Assembly (NCBI GenBank): GCA_016704465.1
Contig: JADJAD010000019.1
Span: 162,636 to 226,635 of the forward strand
Direction of reading: 5' to 3'
From: Gemmatimonadota bacterium
GTDB lineage: Bacteria; Gemmatimonadota; Gemmatimonadetes; Gemmatimonadales; Gemmatimonadaceae
Length of the DNA: 64,000 nt
The notes beneath the pieces are model-generated. The model was not told the origin of the DNA. It saw only the letters and a program-made list of their open reading frames with translations, and did not search any database. Below, piece after piece: positions 24,924 to 33,874 of this stretch. The number at the start of each line of letters is the position of its first letter. The stretch's first letter is position 1. Made by a program: the position numbers and the translations under genes.

Positions 24924-27077
24924 ATGACGCTCCGTGCTTCGGTTGCCGCGCGCTGGCTGTCGCTCCGCGCCGCGCTGCGCCGCGATCCGTCCTGTCCTCC
25001 CCGTGTATGGCTTCGCGCGCGCTGGCGAGAGGCGACGGCGATCGTCGCCATGCTCATCGGGGCGGCGACCTTCGACGCGTGGGTCTATTCGTGCGCGTTC
25101 GAAGGGTGTCCCTCCGACGTCGCGATTCGCGCTTACCGGTCCCCCGAAGGCGGGCGCGTGCTGGACCGCAACGGGCGCCTGATCGGTCGTGTGTCACTGG
25201 TCAAGCGCATCAATGTTCCGCTCGATCGCGTTCCTCGTCACGTGCGGCAGGCGTTTCTCGCGACCGAGGACCGCCGCTTCTACGAGCACGACGGGCTCGA
25301 TTGGCGCGGTTTCGTGCGTGCGGTGTGGCGCAACGCGGTCGCGCTCGATGTGCGCGAGGGTTTCAGCACGATCACGATGCAGGTGGCCCGCAACACCTTC
25401 ATGGTGGAGCAGCGGGCCCTGGAGCGCTCGCTCGGTCGCAAGCTGATCGAACTGCGACTGGCCCGGCTGCTCGAGCGGAACCTCACCAAGGACCAGATCT
25501 TCGAGCGGTACCTCAACGCCATCTATCTCGGCAACGGCGTCTACGGCGTCGAGGCGGCGAGCCGGGACCTGTTCGGCAAGCACATCGCCGAACTGTCGAT
25601 CGCCCAAGGGGCGATGCTGGCGGCGCTGCCCAAAGGGCCGTCGTCGTACACGCCGCGCAACAACCTGCAACGCGCGCGCGCGCGCCGCGACCTCGTACTG
25701 GGCCTCATGGGCGAGGCCGGCTACCTGGACGCCCGAGCCGTCAGCGCGGGGCGTCGGGCGCGCCTGGTCGTTGCGTCGAAGGAGTGGAGCCCGCCGCAGC
25801 CGCACGAATCGTACGCCCTCGATGCCGTGCGCAGCGCGGTGGACTCTGTGCTGCGTGCCGTGGGCGAGCCGATGACCGAGCTGACCGTGCACACGACGAT
25901 CGACCTGACGGCGCAGGACGCCGCAGAGCGCGCCGTGCGGGTGTACGGTGATCGCATCGCGCGGCAGTCGTCCGGCGGTGACGCCCCGCTGCAGGGAGCG
26001 ATGGTGGCCCTCGATCCGCGCACCGGCGATATCCGGGCGCTGGTGGGTGGGCGCCGCTACCAGCGCGGTGGCTTCAACCGGGCCCTCGCCGCCAAGCGGC
26101 AGCCTGGCTCGGCGTTCAAGCCGTTCGTCTACGCCGCCGCGCTCACGGCGGGATTCACTCCCGCCACGATTGTCGACGACGAGCCGATCGAAATCGAGAC
26201 CGATCGCGACGTCTGGCGCCCGGCCAACTATGCCGACGAGTACCGCGGGCCGGTCACCGTGCGTCGAGCGCTGGCGCAGTCGGCGAATGCCGCGACGGTG
26301 CGCATCTCCCGCGCGGTGGGCGAGAGCCGTGTGGCAGACCGCGCCCGGCGCAATGGGATCGCGTCGCCACTGCGCGCGGTGCCGTCTATTGCGTTAGGTG
26401 CCCTGGAGGTGACGCCGCTCGAACTGGTGGCAGCCTACGCGCCATTCGCCAACGGCGGGCTGCGGGTGACGCCACGCATGATCCGGCGCATCGAGCGATC
26501 GGACTCGAGCCTGCTCTGGGCGTCGGCCGTCACCACCACACCAGTGATGGATCCACGCGACGCCTTCCAGCTCACGTCCATGCTGCGCTCAGTGGTGGAC
26601 GAGGGAACCGGGCAGGCGGTGCGCGCCGCCGGTATCAGCGGTCCGGTCGCCGGCAAGACCGGAACGTCGAACAACGGAAGCGACGTGTGGTTCGTCGGAT
26701 ACACACCAACGCTCGTCGCCGGCTTCTGGTTCGGCTACGACACACCGCACTCGCTCGGCTCGGGCGCCAGCGGCGGCCGGTACGCCGCTCCGGCCTGGGC
26801 CGAGTTCTACCGGCGCGGATGGCGCGAGCGGTCAGATGCCTCGGCGTGGAAAGCACCCGACGGGCTGATCGCCCGGGACATCGACCCGGCGACCGGGCTG
26901 CTCGCCGAGGAGTGGTGCGGCGAGCGCCGCCAAGAGTGGTTCAAGCCGGGATCCGAGCCCACGGAGTACTCCTGCGAGATGGACCGCGACAACGACGATT
27001 GGCTGCGCGACGTGGAGGAGGAGGTCGGCGAACGCGTGGCGAAGTTGTTCCGGCGGTTGATTCGGGGGAAAATGTAG
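24924..27077 (+). CDS. Class A penicillin-binding protein (bifunctional PBP1-type)
   Basis: 717 residues. An N-terminal membrane anchor (EATAIVAMLIGAATFDAWVY) leads to a GT51 glycosyltransferase with the catalytic Glu115 in ATEDRRFYEHDG and STITMQVARN. The transpeptidase has SAFK (Ser396, Lys399), SAN in LAQSANAATVRIS, and KTG (Lys578) in AGKTGTSNNGSDVWFVGY. All three active boxes are intact. It polymerises and cross-links peptidoglycan in the periplasm. The ATG 24924 is chosen because it precedes the anchor directly. A G-rich array follows the stop. Confidence 0.92.
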   Translation: MTLRASVAARWLSLRAALRRDPSCPPRVWLRARWREATAIVAMLIGAATFDAWVYSCAFEGCPSDVAIRAYRSPEGGRVLDRNGRLIGRVSLVKRINVPLDRVPRHVRQAFLATEDRRFYEHDGLDWRGFVRAVWRNAVALDVREGFSTITMQVARNTFMVEQRALERSLGRKLIELRLARLLERNLTKDQIFERYLNAIYLGNGVYGVEAASRDLFGKHIAELSIAQGAMLAALPKGPSSYTPRNNLQRARARRDLVLGLMGEAGYLDARAVSAGRRARLVVASKEWSPPQPHESYALDAVRSAVDSVLRAVGEPMTELTVHTTIDLTAQDAAERAVRVYGDRIARQSSGGDAPLQGAMVALDPRTGDIRALVGGRRYQRGGFNRALAAKRQPGSAFKPFVYAAALTAGFTPATIVDDEPIEIETDRDVWRPANYADEYRGPVTVRRALAQSANAATVRISRAVGESRVADRARRNGIASPLRAVPSIALGALEVTPLELVAAYAPFANGGLRVTPRMIRRIERSDSSLLWASAVTTTPVMDPRDAFQLTSMLRSVVDEGTGQAVRAAGISGPVAGKTGTSNNGSDVWFVGYTPTLVAGFWFGYDTPHSLGSGASGGRYAAPAWAEFYRRGWRERSDASAWKAPDGLIARDIDPATGLLAEEWCGERRQEWFKPGSEPTEYSCEMDRDNDDWLRDVEEEVGERVAKLFRRLIRGKM

Positions 27078-27079
27078 GT

Positions 27080-27217
27080 GGGACGGGGGACGGGGGACGG
27101 GGGACGGGAGACGGGAGGGGGACTCGCGCTCGCGTCGAGGTGCGGTGAGCGGTAGGATGCGGGTTCCCGCCCCGCGCATGGCTCAACTCCCGTCTCCCGT
27201 CTCCCGTCCCCCGTCTC
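27080..27217. repeat. Facing G-rich and C-rich 7-bp arrays
   Basis: From 27080 a 7-base unit ggacggg is repeated four times, then agacggg; from about 27187 the complementary cccgtct/cccgtcc units run the other way up to 27217. The arms could pair around a loop of about 70 bases. The first also has more than four G tracts of three or more, so it can form a G-quadruplex. The second arm ends at the start codon of the next gene. Confidence 0.85.
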
Positions 27218-28177
27218 TTGCGCCGCCTTTCGCTTTCTGCCATCGCCCGCGCCGCGTCCTCCATCGACCCGGTCTTCCTGCACTCCCCGCAGTATCGCGC
27301 CGAGTCGTTAGGCGAGGTGCTGGGCGTGGACCTGGTGGTCAAGGTCGAGACCATCAATCCCATCCGATCCTTCAAGGGGCGGGGGGCGGACTTCTTTGTG
27401 TCGGAGTTGGGGGACGATGCGACGCCGCTCGTCTGTGCATCGGCTGGCAACTTCGGGCAGGGGCTGGCCCATGCGGCGCGACGGCGGGGCCTTTCGCTCG
27501 TGGTCTTCGCGTCGGAGCATGCCAACCCGCTCAAGGTCGATCGCATGCGTGCCCTCGGCGCCGAGGTCCGGCAGGTGGGGCGCGACTTCGATGAGGCGAA
27601 GGCGGCCGGTCGGGCGTATGCGGCCGAGATCGGCGGACGCTACGTTGAGGATGGACGGGACGTGGCGATCACCGAGGGGGCGGGATCGATCGGGGTGGAG
27701 CTGGCGCGCTGGGCCGCCCCCATCGACACCCTGCTGGTCCCGTTAGGCAACGGCGCCCTGCTCGGCGGCGTCGCGACCTGGTTCAAGGCCTATCGTCCCG
27801 AGACGCAGATCGTCGGCGTGTGCGCCGAGGGTGCACCGTCGCTGGAGCGCAGCTGGCGGACCGGACATGCGGTGGAAACGGCGAGCGCCGATACCATCGC
27901 CGACGGTATCGCCGTGCGCGTCCCGATTCCCGAGGCGGTATCGGACATCCAGGCCCTCGTGGACGACGTCGTGCTGGTGCACGACGGGCAGACCATCGAT
28001 GCCATGCGCCGGCTGTTCGTGCACCTGGGGATCGTGGTGGAGCCGGCGGGGGCGGTCGGGATCGCGGCGCTGCTCGCCGAGCGGCCGCGGTACGCCGGGA
28101 GCCGGGTCGCGACGATCCTCTGCGGCGGCAACCTCACCCCGGCGCAGGTGACCGAGTTCGGGCTCGTCGCAGGATGA
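27218..28177 (+). CDS. PLP fold-type II enzyme, threonine/serine dehydratase-like
   Basis: 319 residues with the PLP-binding lysine in the pattern NPIRSFKGRGA, the phosphate-contact loop ASAGNFGQGLA, a Gly-rich PLGNGALLGG and the C-terminal ILCGGNLTP. This layout is that of IlvA/threonine dehydratase without the C-terminal regulatory ACT-like domain, or of serine racemase. It would deaminate or racemise a hydroxy-amino acid. The best start is TTG at 27218, directly at the C-rich array, so translation start may be affected by its structure. Reading further upstream gives no better start. Confidence 0.8.
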   Translation: MRRLSLSAIARAASSIDPVFLHSPQYRAESLGEVLGVDLVVKVETINPIRSFKGRGADFFVSELGDDATPLVCASAGNFGQGLAHAARRRGLSLVVFASEHANPLKVDRMRALGAEVRQVGRDFDEAKAAGRAYAAEIGGRYVEDGRDVAITEGAGSIGVELARWAAPIDTLLVPLGNGALLGGVATWFKAYRPETQIVGVCAEGAPSLERSWRTGHAVETASADTIADGIAVRVPIPEAVSDIQALVDDVVLVHDGQTIDAMRRLFVHLGIVVEPAGAVGIAALLAERPRYAGSRVATILCGGNLTPAQVTEFGLVAG

Positions 28178-28219
28178 GGAAGCCTTAGGCGCTCCACCGG
28201 CGCCGCCAGGCGCAACGTT

Positions 28220-28267
28220 GCCGCGCCGCTAGCCGCGCCGCTAGCCGCGCCGCTAGCCGCGCCGCTA
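28220..28267. repeat. 12-bp array between convergent genes
   Basis: Four exact copies of gccgcgccgcta. The last copy holds the TAG stop of the DUF1501 gene (28265-28267, minus strand), and the array starts 42 bases after the plus-strand stop at 28177. Confidence 0.95.
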
Positions 28268-29524
28268 GCCGGGGCGCAGCACCCCCGGCCAGTCGAGGCG
28301 GTGCGAGTCGTAGCCGGGAAAGATGCGCGACAGGTCGCTCGCGCCCAGGTGACGTTGGAGGACCTCGGAGAAGACGGCGCGGAAGTCAGTGGTGAGCGCC
28401 AGGTCCCGCCCCTCGTGCAGCTGTTCGGGCTCGAGCCCGGGCCAGCGCCCATGCACCCGGCCGCCCTGCACCTGCGTGCCGATGACGAACATCGCGCCGG
28501 CGTGGCCGTGATCGGTGCCGCCGGTCCCGTTCTGGCGCGCCATGCGGCCGAACTCCGACATGGTGAGGATGACGACGTCGTCCATGCGGTCGCCCAGGTC
28601 GGTCACGAAGGCGCTGACGCTGTCGCCGAAGTCGCGGAGCCGGGTGGCAAGCTGTCCAGTCCCCCCGCCCTGGTTCACGTGCGTGTCCCAGCCGCCCACA
28701 TCGGCGAAGGCCACCTCCATGCCCACGTCGGATCGGATGAGCTGGGCGATCTCGCGCAGGCGCTGTGCGAACTGGGACCGAGGATACGCGGCGCCATTGC
28801 GCGGAGCATGTCGGGCGGGATCGGCGCTCTTGAGCAGCTTGATCGCCTCGAACATTTCCTGTCCCGAGGCGTGGACCAGGTCTGCGCTCCCCGTGCGGTA
28901 GAGCGCCTCGAGTCGATCGATCGACGTGCCGGTGCCGCGCACGCGGAACTCGCCTAACGACGACATCGCCACGGCGGGGGCCGGTCCGTCAAGGATGCGC
29001 GGGGTCTGCGCCGCCATGGCGACGGCCCGGAACGGCGTCGGCTCACACGCTTCGCACGTCCCCGACACGGCGAGGTACCGATTGAGCCAGCCATCGCGTG
29101 TCGACTTGAGGTCAGGCGTCCCCGACTCCATGTAGTCCTGCGCGTCGAAGTGCGAGCGGGTGGCGCTGGGACTACCGACCGCGTGGATCGGCGCCAGGAG
29201 CCCGTCGCGGTACAGGCGCTCCAGTCCTTGCAGCGACGGATGCAGGCCGAAGAAGCCGTCGAGGTCGAGGGCGCTGGCGGCGTCGCTCCTCGAGGGGCGC
29301 GCGATCCCGATGGTCGGGCGCAGGCGATAGTAGGCGCGCTCGGCGTGCGGGACGACGACGTTGAGCGCGTCGGCCGCCCCACGCTGGAAGAGGCAGACGA
29401 GGACCTTGCCCCGGCGCGCGCGTGGCAGCTCGGCGGCGAAGGCCGTGCGCCGAAGGAAGTACGGCGAGAGCCCGAGGGTCACGAGGGCCAGCGCCCCGGA
29501 ACGCACGAAGATGCGGCGATGCAT
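28265..29524 (-). CDS. DUF1501 protein, Tat-type signal
   Basis: 419 residues of the sulfatase-like DUF1501 family. The N-terminus HRRIFVRSGAL resembles a twin-arginine signal before LALVTLGLSPYF. Family marks are VLVCLFQRGAADALNVVVPH, RSHFDAQDYMESG, GWDTHVNQGG and VVILTMSEFGRMARQNGTGGTDHGHAG. The His/Asp residues in the last two are the likely metal ligands. It is nearly always paired with DUF1800, as here (17 bp upstream). The reaction is unknown; the pair is thought to act in the envelope. Confidence 0.88.
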   Translation of the reverse strand: MHRRIFVRSGALALVTLGLSPYFLRRTAFAAELPRARRGKVLVCLFQRGAADALNVVVPHAERAYYRLRPTIGIARPSRSDAASALDLDGFFGLHPSLQGLERLYRDGLLAPIHAVGSPSATRSHFDAQDYMESGTPDLKSTRDGWLNRYLAVSGTCEACEPTPFRAVAMAAQTPRILDGPAPAVAMSSLGEFRVRGTGTSIDRLEALYRTGSADLVHASGQEMFEAIKLLKSADPARHAPRNGAAYPRSQFAQRLREIAQLIRSDVGMEVAFADVGGWDTHVNQGGGTGQLATRLRDFGDSVSAFVTDLGDRMDDVVILTMSEFGRMARQNGTGGTDHGHAGAMFVIGTQVQGGRVHGRWPGLEPEQLHEGRDLALTTDFRAVFSEVLQRHLGASDLSRIFPGYDSHRLDWPGVLRPG

Positions 29525-29541
29525 GGGGATCCGGTGGAGGG

Positions 29542-31518
29542 CTAGCGGCGCTGGAACTCGGGGCTGCCTAACGCCAAGCCGATGACCTGGTCCAGCCCGG
29601 TCAGCGTCGTTGGCGAGGAGAGGACGCCGTTTCGCAATGCGGCACGACGGTCTGCGGTGGATTGGTACAGCGGTCGAGGGGGCGTGCGGCGATTGTTTTC
29701 ATCGGGGGGGGGCCCCGCGCCCCCCGCGCCCCCGACGCCGTTCGCACGCGCCCCCGCCGCCATCCCCTGAAGCAACTCCTCGTCGCTCATCGCGGCCGCG
29801 GAGTCCACCTGTCGCTCCAGAAACGGATTCTCCCCGCTCGACAAGATCTCCCGCGTCTCCGCCGACGCCCGCCCGCCCAGGAAGGCGTCGATCACGGCTG
29901 CGACCTGGCCGTCGCGCGGCGCCGCACGAAGGCCGGCATACGCACTCCACGCACGGGGGCGCGCCCCGGGCATCCGGTTGGCAGCCACCGAGAGGCCGAA
30001 GTTGATGCGCTGGAGGATCGCCCCCGTGTTCATCCAGGCATCGCCCGTCTCCGGCCACCCGTCCGGCGCCTGGTGACCGTAAATCGGCTGACCGAGTCGT
30101 GCGACCAGGAGCGCCGACACCGCCGTCGTGTCGGGCTGTGCACCCAGCGCCCGCGCAGCGCTGACCACCACCTCGAACGGGGACTTCACCTTCGTGCCGT
30201 ACGCGTCACGCGAAAAGAACTCCGGCGACGTCACGATCGTCCGCACCACCTCGCGCAGGTCGCCATCGGTGCGGCGAAAGGTGGCCGCGGCCCGCTCCAC
30301 GAGCGCCGGCGGCGGCGAGTCGCTCACGAAGCGCACGACCAGCTTGCGCGCGATGAACTGCGCGGTCGACGGATGCCCGGCGAGCAGATCCAGCACGGAC
30401 TCGCCGTCCTCGATTCCGCGACCGGCCTTGAGCCGCGTCCCGAGCACCAGCTTCTCGCCGGCGTCGTGCGCGCCCCGGTTGAACATGAACTCCGGCGCTC
30501 CGGCGCGCGGCGGTCGCACGGTCCACCCGGTGAGGGCACGTGCCACCTCCACGATGTCGTGCTGCGTGTACCCACCGTCCACGCCGAGGGTGTGCAGCTC
30601 GAGCAGCTCACGCGCGTAGTTCTCGTTCAATCCCTTGGGGCGCCGAGCCTGGAGCGCCTCGACGCGGGCCCGATCGGCCTCGCTCATGCTGGCGGCGCGT
30701 CGCTGGATCGCCCCCTGTACCCGCCGCTGGCGATTCGCCTCGTCACGCGTGGCGAGCGTGGGGCTGGTGCTGTCGGACACGCTCAGCGCATTGTCGAGGT
30801 AGTGCAACATCGCCGGGCTCTTGGCGACCGCTCCCAGCAAGTCGCGAAACGTGCCGAGCGTGTGCGGGCGGATCGTCTCGCGCTCGTACTCGGGAAGGAA
30901 GTACCGCAGCTGCCCCTTCCCGACAAACACCGAGAAGTGGTTGAGCCAGAAGTCGGTCATCACCTCCTGCAGCTGCCGCTCGCTCCCCACCGCGCGCGCG
31001 ACGCGCGCCGACATCAGCTCGGCGACGAACTGGCGGTTCTGCCGCCCGGCTTGACGCAGGGCCGTCGAGTCGACGCGCTCCGCGGAGCTGTCGGCGCGGA
31101 TTCGCGCCTGCGCCGCGATCGCTGCCGGACGTGGGAACGCGCGCAGGAGCTCGCCGGCGTCCAGCGACTGCGTCGCGTAACGTGCCAGGACGGCGTCCAT
31201 CGCCCGGTCATTGATGCGCTCGGGCTGCAGCTGTTCGGCGATCCAGCGATCCACCCCCATCGCTTCCACGCGCGCGGTCTCGCCGGGACGCGCCCCGAAG
31301 GCGAGGCGATTGAGGACGTGGCGTGCCTGTTCGTCGACCGAGAGTTCGCGCTCACTGCCCGGTCGCGCGCGCGCGTCACCGCGGGCCGGTTGAAGCGGCT
31401 GTGCCGTCTGGCCGGCGTGCGCAGGCGGGGCGCCGAGCGCGGCGGCAATCGTGCCCAGCAGGACGAACGAGGCGAGGGCGAGGCGGCGAGGCGGCAGCGG
31501 CATGCGGTGATCTCCCAA
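29542..31518 (-). CDS. DUF1800 protein, secreted
   Basis: 658 residues (653 from the second ATG at 31503). It has a signal peptide (LALASFVLLGTIAAALGAPPAHA), the family start VLNRLAFGARPGETARVEAMG, MTDFWLNHFSVF and NENYARELLELHTLGVDGGYTQHDIVEVARALTGW. The end has NFGLSVAANRMPGARP. It is first in a two-gene operon with DUF1501. Function unknown; an envelope role is inferred from the signal. The Gly/Pro/Asn-rich segment near 600 is probably a linker. Confidence 0.88.
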   Translation of the reverse strand: MGDHRMPLPPRRLALASFVLLGTIAAALGAPPAHAGQTAQPLQPARGDARARPGSERELSVDEQARHVLNRLAFGARPGETARVEAMGVDRWIAEQLQPERINDRAMDAVLARYATQSLDAGELLRAFPRPAAIAAQARIRADSSAERVDSTALRQAGRQNRQFVAELMSARVARAVGSERQLQEVMTDFWLNHFSVFVGKGQLRYFLPEYERETIRPHTLGTFRDLLGAVAKSPAMLHYLDNALSVSDSTSPTLATRDEANRQRRVQGAIQRRAASMSEADRARVEALQARRPKGLNENYARELLELHTLGVDGGYTQHDIVEVARALTGWTVRPPRAGAPEFMFNRGAHDAGEKLVLGTRLKAGRGIEDGESVLDLLAGHPSTAQFIARKLVVRFVSDSPPPALVERAAATFRRTDGDLREVVRTIVTSPEFFSRDAYGTKVKSPFEVVVSAARALGAQPDTTAVSALLVARLGQPIYGHQAPDGWPETGDAWMNTGAILQRINFGLSVAANRMPGARPRAWSAYAGLRAAPRDGQVAAVIDAFLGGRASAETREILSSGENPFLERQVDSAAAMSDEELLQGMAAGARANGVGGAGGAGPPPDENNRRTPPRPLYQSTADRRAALRNGVLSSPTTLTGLDQVIGLALGSPEFQRR

Positions 31519-31646
31519 TCGGCGTGACTTCCGAATTGGACGACATGCCGGCCGCGCCGTTAAGGCACGTCTCGCGCAGCCAAACCGAAGTAGCGCAGGG
31601 CCGCCAGCTGCTCGCCGGCGCTAGCCGATCGCTGGCGCCGCTGTCG

Positions 31647-32348
31647 TCACTCCCCCTTCAACATGTACCCGACCCCACGGACCGTCTGGACCAGGGACTT
31701 GTCCGAGTCGGCGTCGATCTTTTTGCGCAGGTAGTTGATGTAGACATCCACGATATTCGTCGTCGGGTCGAAATCCTGCTTCCAGACGTGCTCCGAGATC
31801 TGCTCGCGTGTCACCGGCATGCCGGCGTGGCGCATGAGATACTCGAGCAGCGCGTACTCCTTCTGGGTGAGGGCGATCGCCCGGGTGCCCCGCACGACGT
31901 CGCGCGTGAGGGGATTTATCGTGAGGTCCGCGACGCGAATGAGCGTCGCTTCGTCGCGCATCGACGACCGCCGCAACAGGGCACGGACGCGAGCGAGCAG
32001 TTCGTCGTAGTCGAACGGCTTGGAGAGGTAGTCGTCGGCGCCTGCCTCGAAGCCCTGGACCTTGTCGGTCACCGTGTCGCGGGCGGTGAGCATCAGGACC
32101 GGGGCAGTGAAGGCGCGGGCCCGTAGCTCGCGCGCCACCGCGAACCCGCTCCGTTTGGGAAGGCCGATGTCGAGAATGACCAGGTTCGGCTGGGCGTCGA
32201 GGGCGGTCTGCAACCCGCTATCGCCATCCATGGCGGTCAGCACTCGATAGCCATTGTCGGTCAACGTCCGCTGGAGGACGTCCAGAACTTCGCGACGATC
32301 TTCGATGACGAGGATCGTCAGCTGTTGTGCAGGCGTTGAGGTATCCAT
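31647..32348 (-). CDS. OmpR/PhoB-family response regulator, orphan
   Basis: 233 residues. Receiver domain 8-125 has the phospho-acceptor Asp60 in NLVILDIGLPK, the acidic pair in LVIEDRRE, Thr in VLMLTARD and Lys in DDYLSKPFDYDELL. The winged-helix domain (about 140-230) shows ALTQKEYALLEYLM, MPVTREQISEHVW and VDVYINYLRKKI. It would bind DNA as a dimer after phosphorylation. No histidine kinase is adjacent on either side, so its partner is elsewhere. The ATG at 32348 begins directly before the receiver; longer forms run into the upstream repeat array. Confidence 0.92.
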   Translation of the reverse strand: MDTSTPAQQLTILVIEDRREVLDVLQRTLTDNGYRVLTAMDGDSGLQTALDAQPNLVILDIGLPKRSGFAVARELRARAFTAPVLMLTARDTVTDKVQGFEAGADDYLSKPFDYDELLARVRALLRRSSMRDEATLIRVADLTINPLTRDVVRGTRAIALTQKEYALLEYLMRHAGMPVTREQISEHVWKQDFDPTTNIVDVYINYLRKKIDADSDKSLVQTVRGVGYMLKGE

Positions 32349-32434
32349 GGCGTGGGATGACGGAACACCAGTCTTAATGCGCGACGACCGTGCGGGCAAG
32401 CGTTGCCGAGTCGTTGGTGCTTCACCGCGTGTCG

Positions 32435-32494
32435 CATGAGTGGCGCCCCATGAGTGGCGCCCCATGAGTGGCGCCCCATGAGCGTCGCCCCCTT
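32435..32494. repeat. 15-bp minisatellite between divergent genes
   Basis: Three exact copies of catgagtggcgcccc and a fourth, catgagcgtcgcccc. It lies between the response regulator start and the small membrane protein start, so it could change promoter spacing. It shares period and the catgag core with the array at 3241. Confidence 0.95.
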
Positions 32495-32527
32495 GAGTGT
32501 CGTGCTGTCGTCCGATTCTTTTCGGCT

Positions 32528-32974
32528 GTGCTAGCTGACCGCATTCGAACCGGACTGCCTATCGGGCTCATCGGCGGGGCCGCGACCGCCGGGGCGCTCA
32601 TGGGCCTCGGGCTCCGCCATCGCGCCGCCACCCTTCCATTCGAATTGGGAGGGCGCTCCCTGCTCGCGTCCTGGCGGATCGCGTCGCCGCCTGACGGCGT
32701 GGCGCTGGTGGCGGGCATCGTCGCCCACCTCGTGTGGATGCTGCTGTGGGGGCTGTGCTTCAGCGTCGCCGCCTCCCGCCTGCGCGGCACGACCCTCGCC
32801 GCCGGGGCGCTGCTCTTCGTGCTCTTCCTCGGCGCGCTCGCGGCCACCGTGGTTCCGGGCGCGCTCGGCGCGGTCGCCTTCGCCGCGCTGACCTCGGCCC
32901 AGTCAGCATTCTTTCTCCTCCTCCTCGCTGGTGCGTTCATTGCTGGTGTAGTCCTCACACGCACTGATTCGTGA
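32528..32974 (+). CDS. Small hydrophobic membrane protein
   Basis: 148 residues from GTG at 32528. It has four hydrophobic helices (TGLPIGLIGGAATAGALMGLG, ALVAGIVAHLVWMLLWGLCF, LAAGALLFVLFLGALAATVV, AFFLLLLAGAFIAGVVL). No recognisable family. Divergent from the response regulator across the 15-bp array, so possibly its target. The stop lies in a 14-base palindrome. Confidence 0.6.
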   Translation: MLADRIRTGLPIGLIGGAATAGALMGLGLRHRAATLPFELGGRSLLASWRIASPPDGVALVAGIVAHLVWMLLWGLCFSVAASRLRGTTLAAGALLFVLFLGALAATVVPGALGAVAFAALTSAQSAFFLLLLAGAFIAGVVLTRTDS

Positions 32975-32984
32975 CCCGGGTCAC
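32971..32984. promoter_or_regulatory. 14-bp perfect palindrome at a stop codon
   Basis: gtgacccgggtcac, overlapping the TGA of the small membrane protein and 171 bases before the next gene. A candidate operator for the gene at 33155. Confidence 0.35.
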
Positions 32985-33154
32985 CAGGAAATAGCCCGAC
33001 GTCTGTCACGTAATCGCAACGTCATGTTCAGGGTGTGGCCGATGGCGTGTTTGTGGGGTCACACTCCTCAACGGCTCTCGCTCCGGTTACTGCGGCGGAC
33101 ACTTCGGTCCGACTCGCGCTCCCGAGGGTGGGGTCGACATGAGCAGGAGGGGAG

Positions 33155-33694
33155 ATGGATGTACTCGTGATGCTCGAGGATCGCCCCGAGCACTCGACGG
33201 TGCTTGCGCACGTGAACTCCGTGCCGTCACCGCTCAACTCTGAGCGCCCTTCTCGGGACGTCGTCACGCTCTTTGGTGACGCCACCCCCGAGTCGCTGGC
33301 CCTCGCCTTGGCGGCAGCGGTCGAAGCCCATCGTGAGCCCGGAGAACGCCCGGCGACCATTCGGCACGTTGCACTCTGGCCGGAACGCGGCGCGGTGGGA
33401 GACGCCGCATGGCGCGATGACTCGACCGGCCGGCTGGTCACCAACGACCTGGCCATCCCATTCGCGACGCTCCAGCAGACGGCCGAACGACTGCTGGTCG
33501 AGTCGGGTGCGGCGATCCGCCGCCTGGTGGCCGGACTCCTGATGCCCGACTGGCCCGAAGGGACCCGCCGCGCCATCAGCTTTTCACTCACGCCGCACGC
33601 CGTGCTCCCCGCTGGTGCTGGTGCGCGCGTCGACGCGCTCCTCGACAGCTATCGGCAGGCCGACGGCATCGAATCCGACCACGACGGAGACTGA
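33155..33694 (+). CDS. Hypothetical soluble protein
   Basis: 179 residues with a very good ribosome site (gcaggagggga) ahead of the ATG and a hairpin terminator behind. The order of strands and helices (LVMLEDRPEHSTVLAHV, SLALALAAAVEAH, TLQQTAERLLVESGAAIRRLVAGLL) is alpha/beta. The end reads ISFSLTPHAVLPAGAGARVDALLDSY. No signal, membrane segment or motif that I can name. It stands alone as a monocistronic unit. Confidence 0.6.
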   Translation: MDVLVMLEDRPEHSTVLAHVNSVPSPLNSERPSRDVVTLFGDATPESLALALAAAVEAHREPGERPATIRHVALWPERGAVGDAAWRDDSTGRLVTNDLAIPFATLQQTAERLLVESGAAIRRLVAGLLMPDWPEGTRRAISFSLTPHAVLPAGAGARVDALLDSYRQADGIESDHDGD

Positions 33695-33723
33695 CCAACC
33701 ACACTGACTCGTCTGAGTGTTGT

Positions 33724-33758
33724 CACACGGGCCGCCCCCTCAGGGAGCGGCCCGTGTG
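33724..33758 (+). terminator. Hairpin terminator
   Basis: Arms cacacgggccgc and gcggcccgtgtg with an 11-base loop that can itself pair (ccct/aggg), followed by ctttc. About 30 bases after the stop of the gene at 33155. Confidence 0.75.
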
Positions 33759-33874
33759 CTTTCGGCACCCCGTCGCCACGCACGTGCAGGCAATCGGGCA
33801 TTCGCTTCTTGACGGAACCAGCCTCACAAGCGAAGGTCTCCTTAGGCCAACGCTTCGCCCTGGGAGACCCATTC

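Noticed and set aside
28190..28270. Rho-independent terminator in the 12-bp array
   Set aside because: The units can fold (gccgc with gcggc-type pairing is possible only partly) but there is no T run, and the tandem nature explains the pattern better.
29662..31527. Long open frame on the plus strand (621 codons)
   Set aside because: It is antisense to the DUF1800 gene, has an Arg/His-rich composition and no family pattern; at this GC antisense frames stay open by chance.
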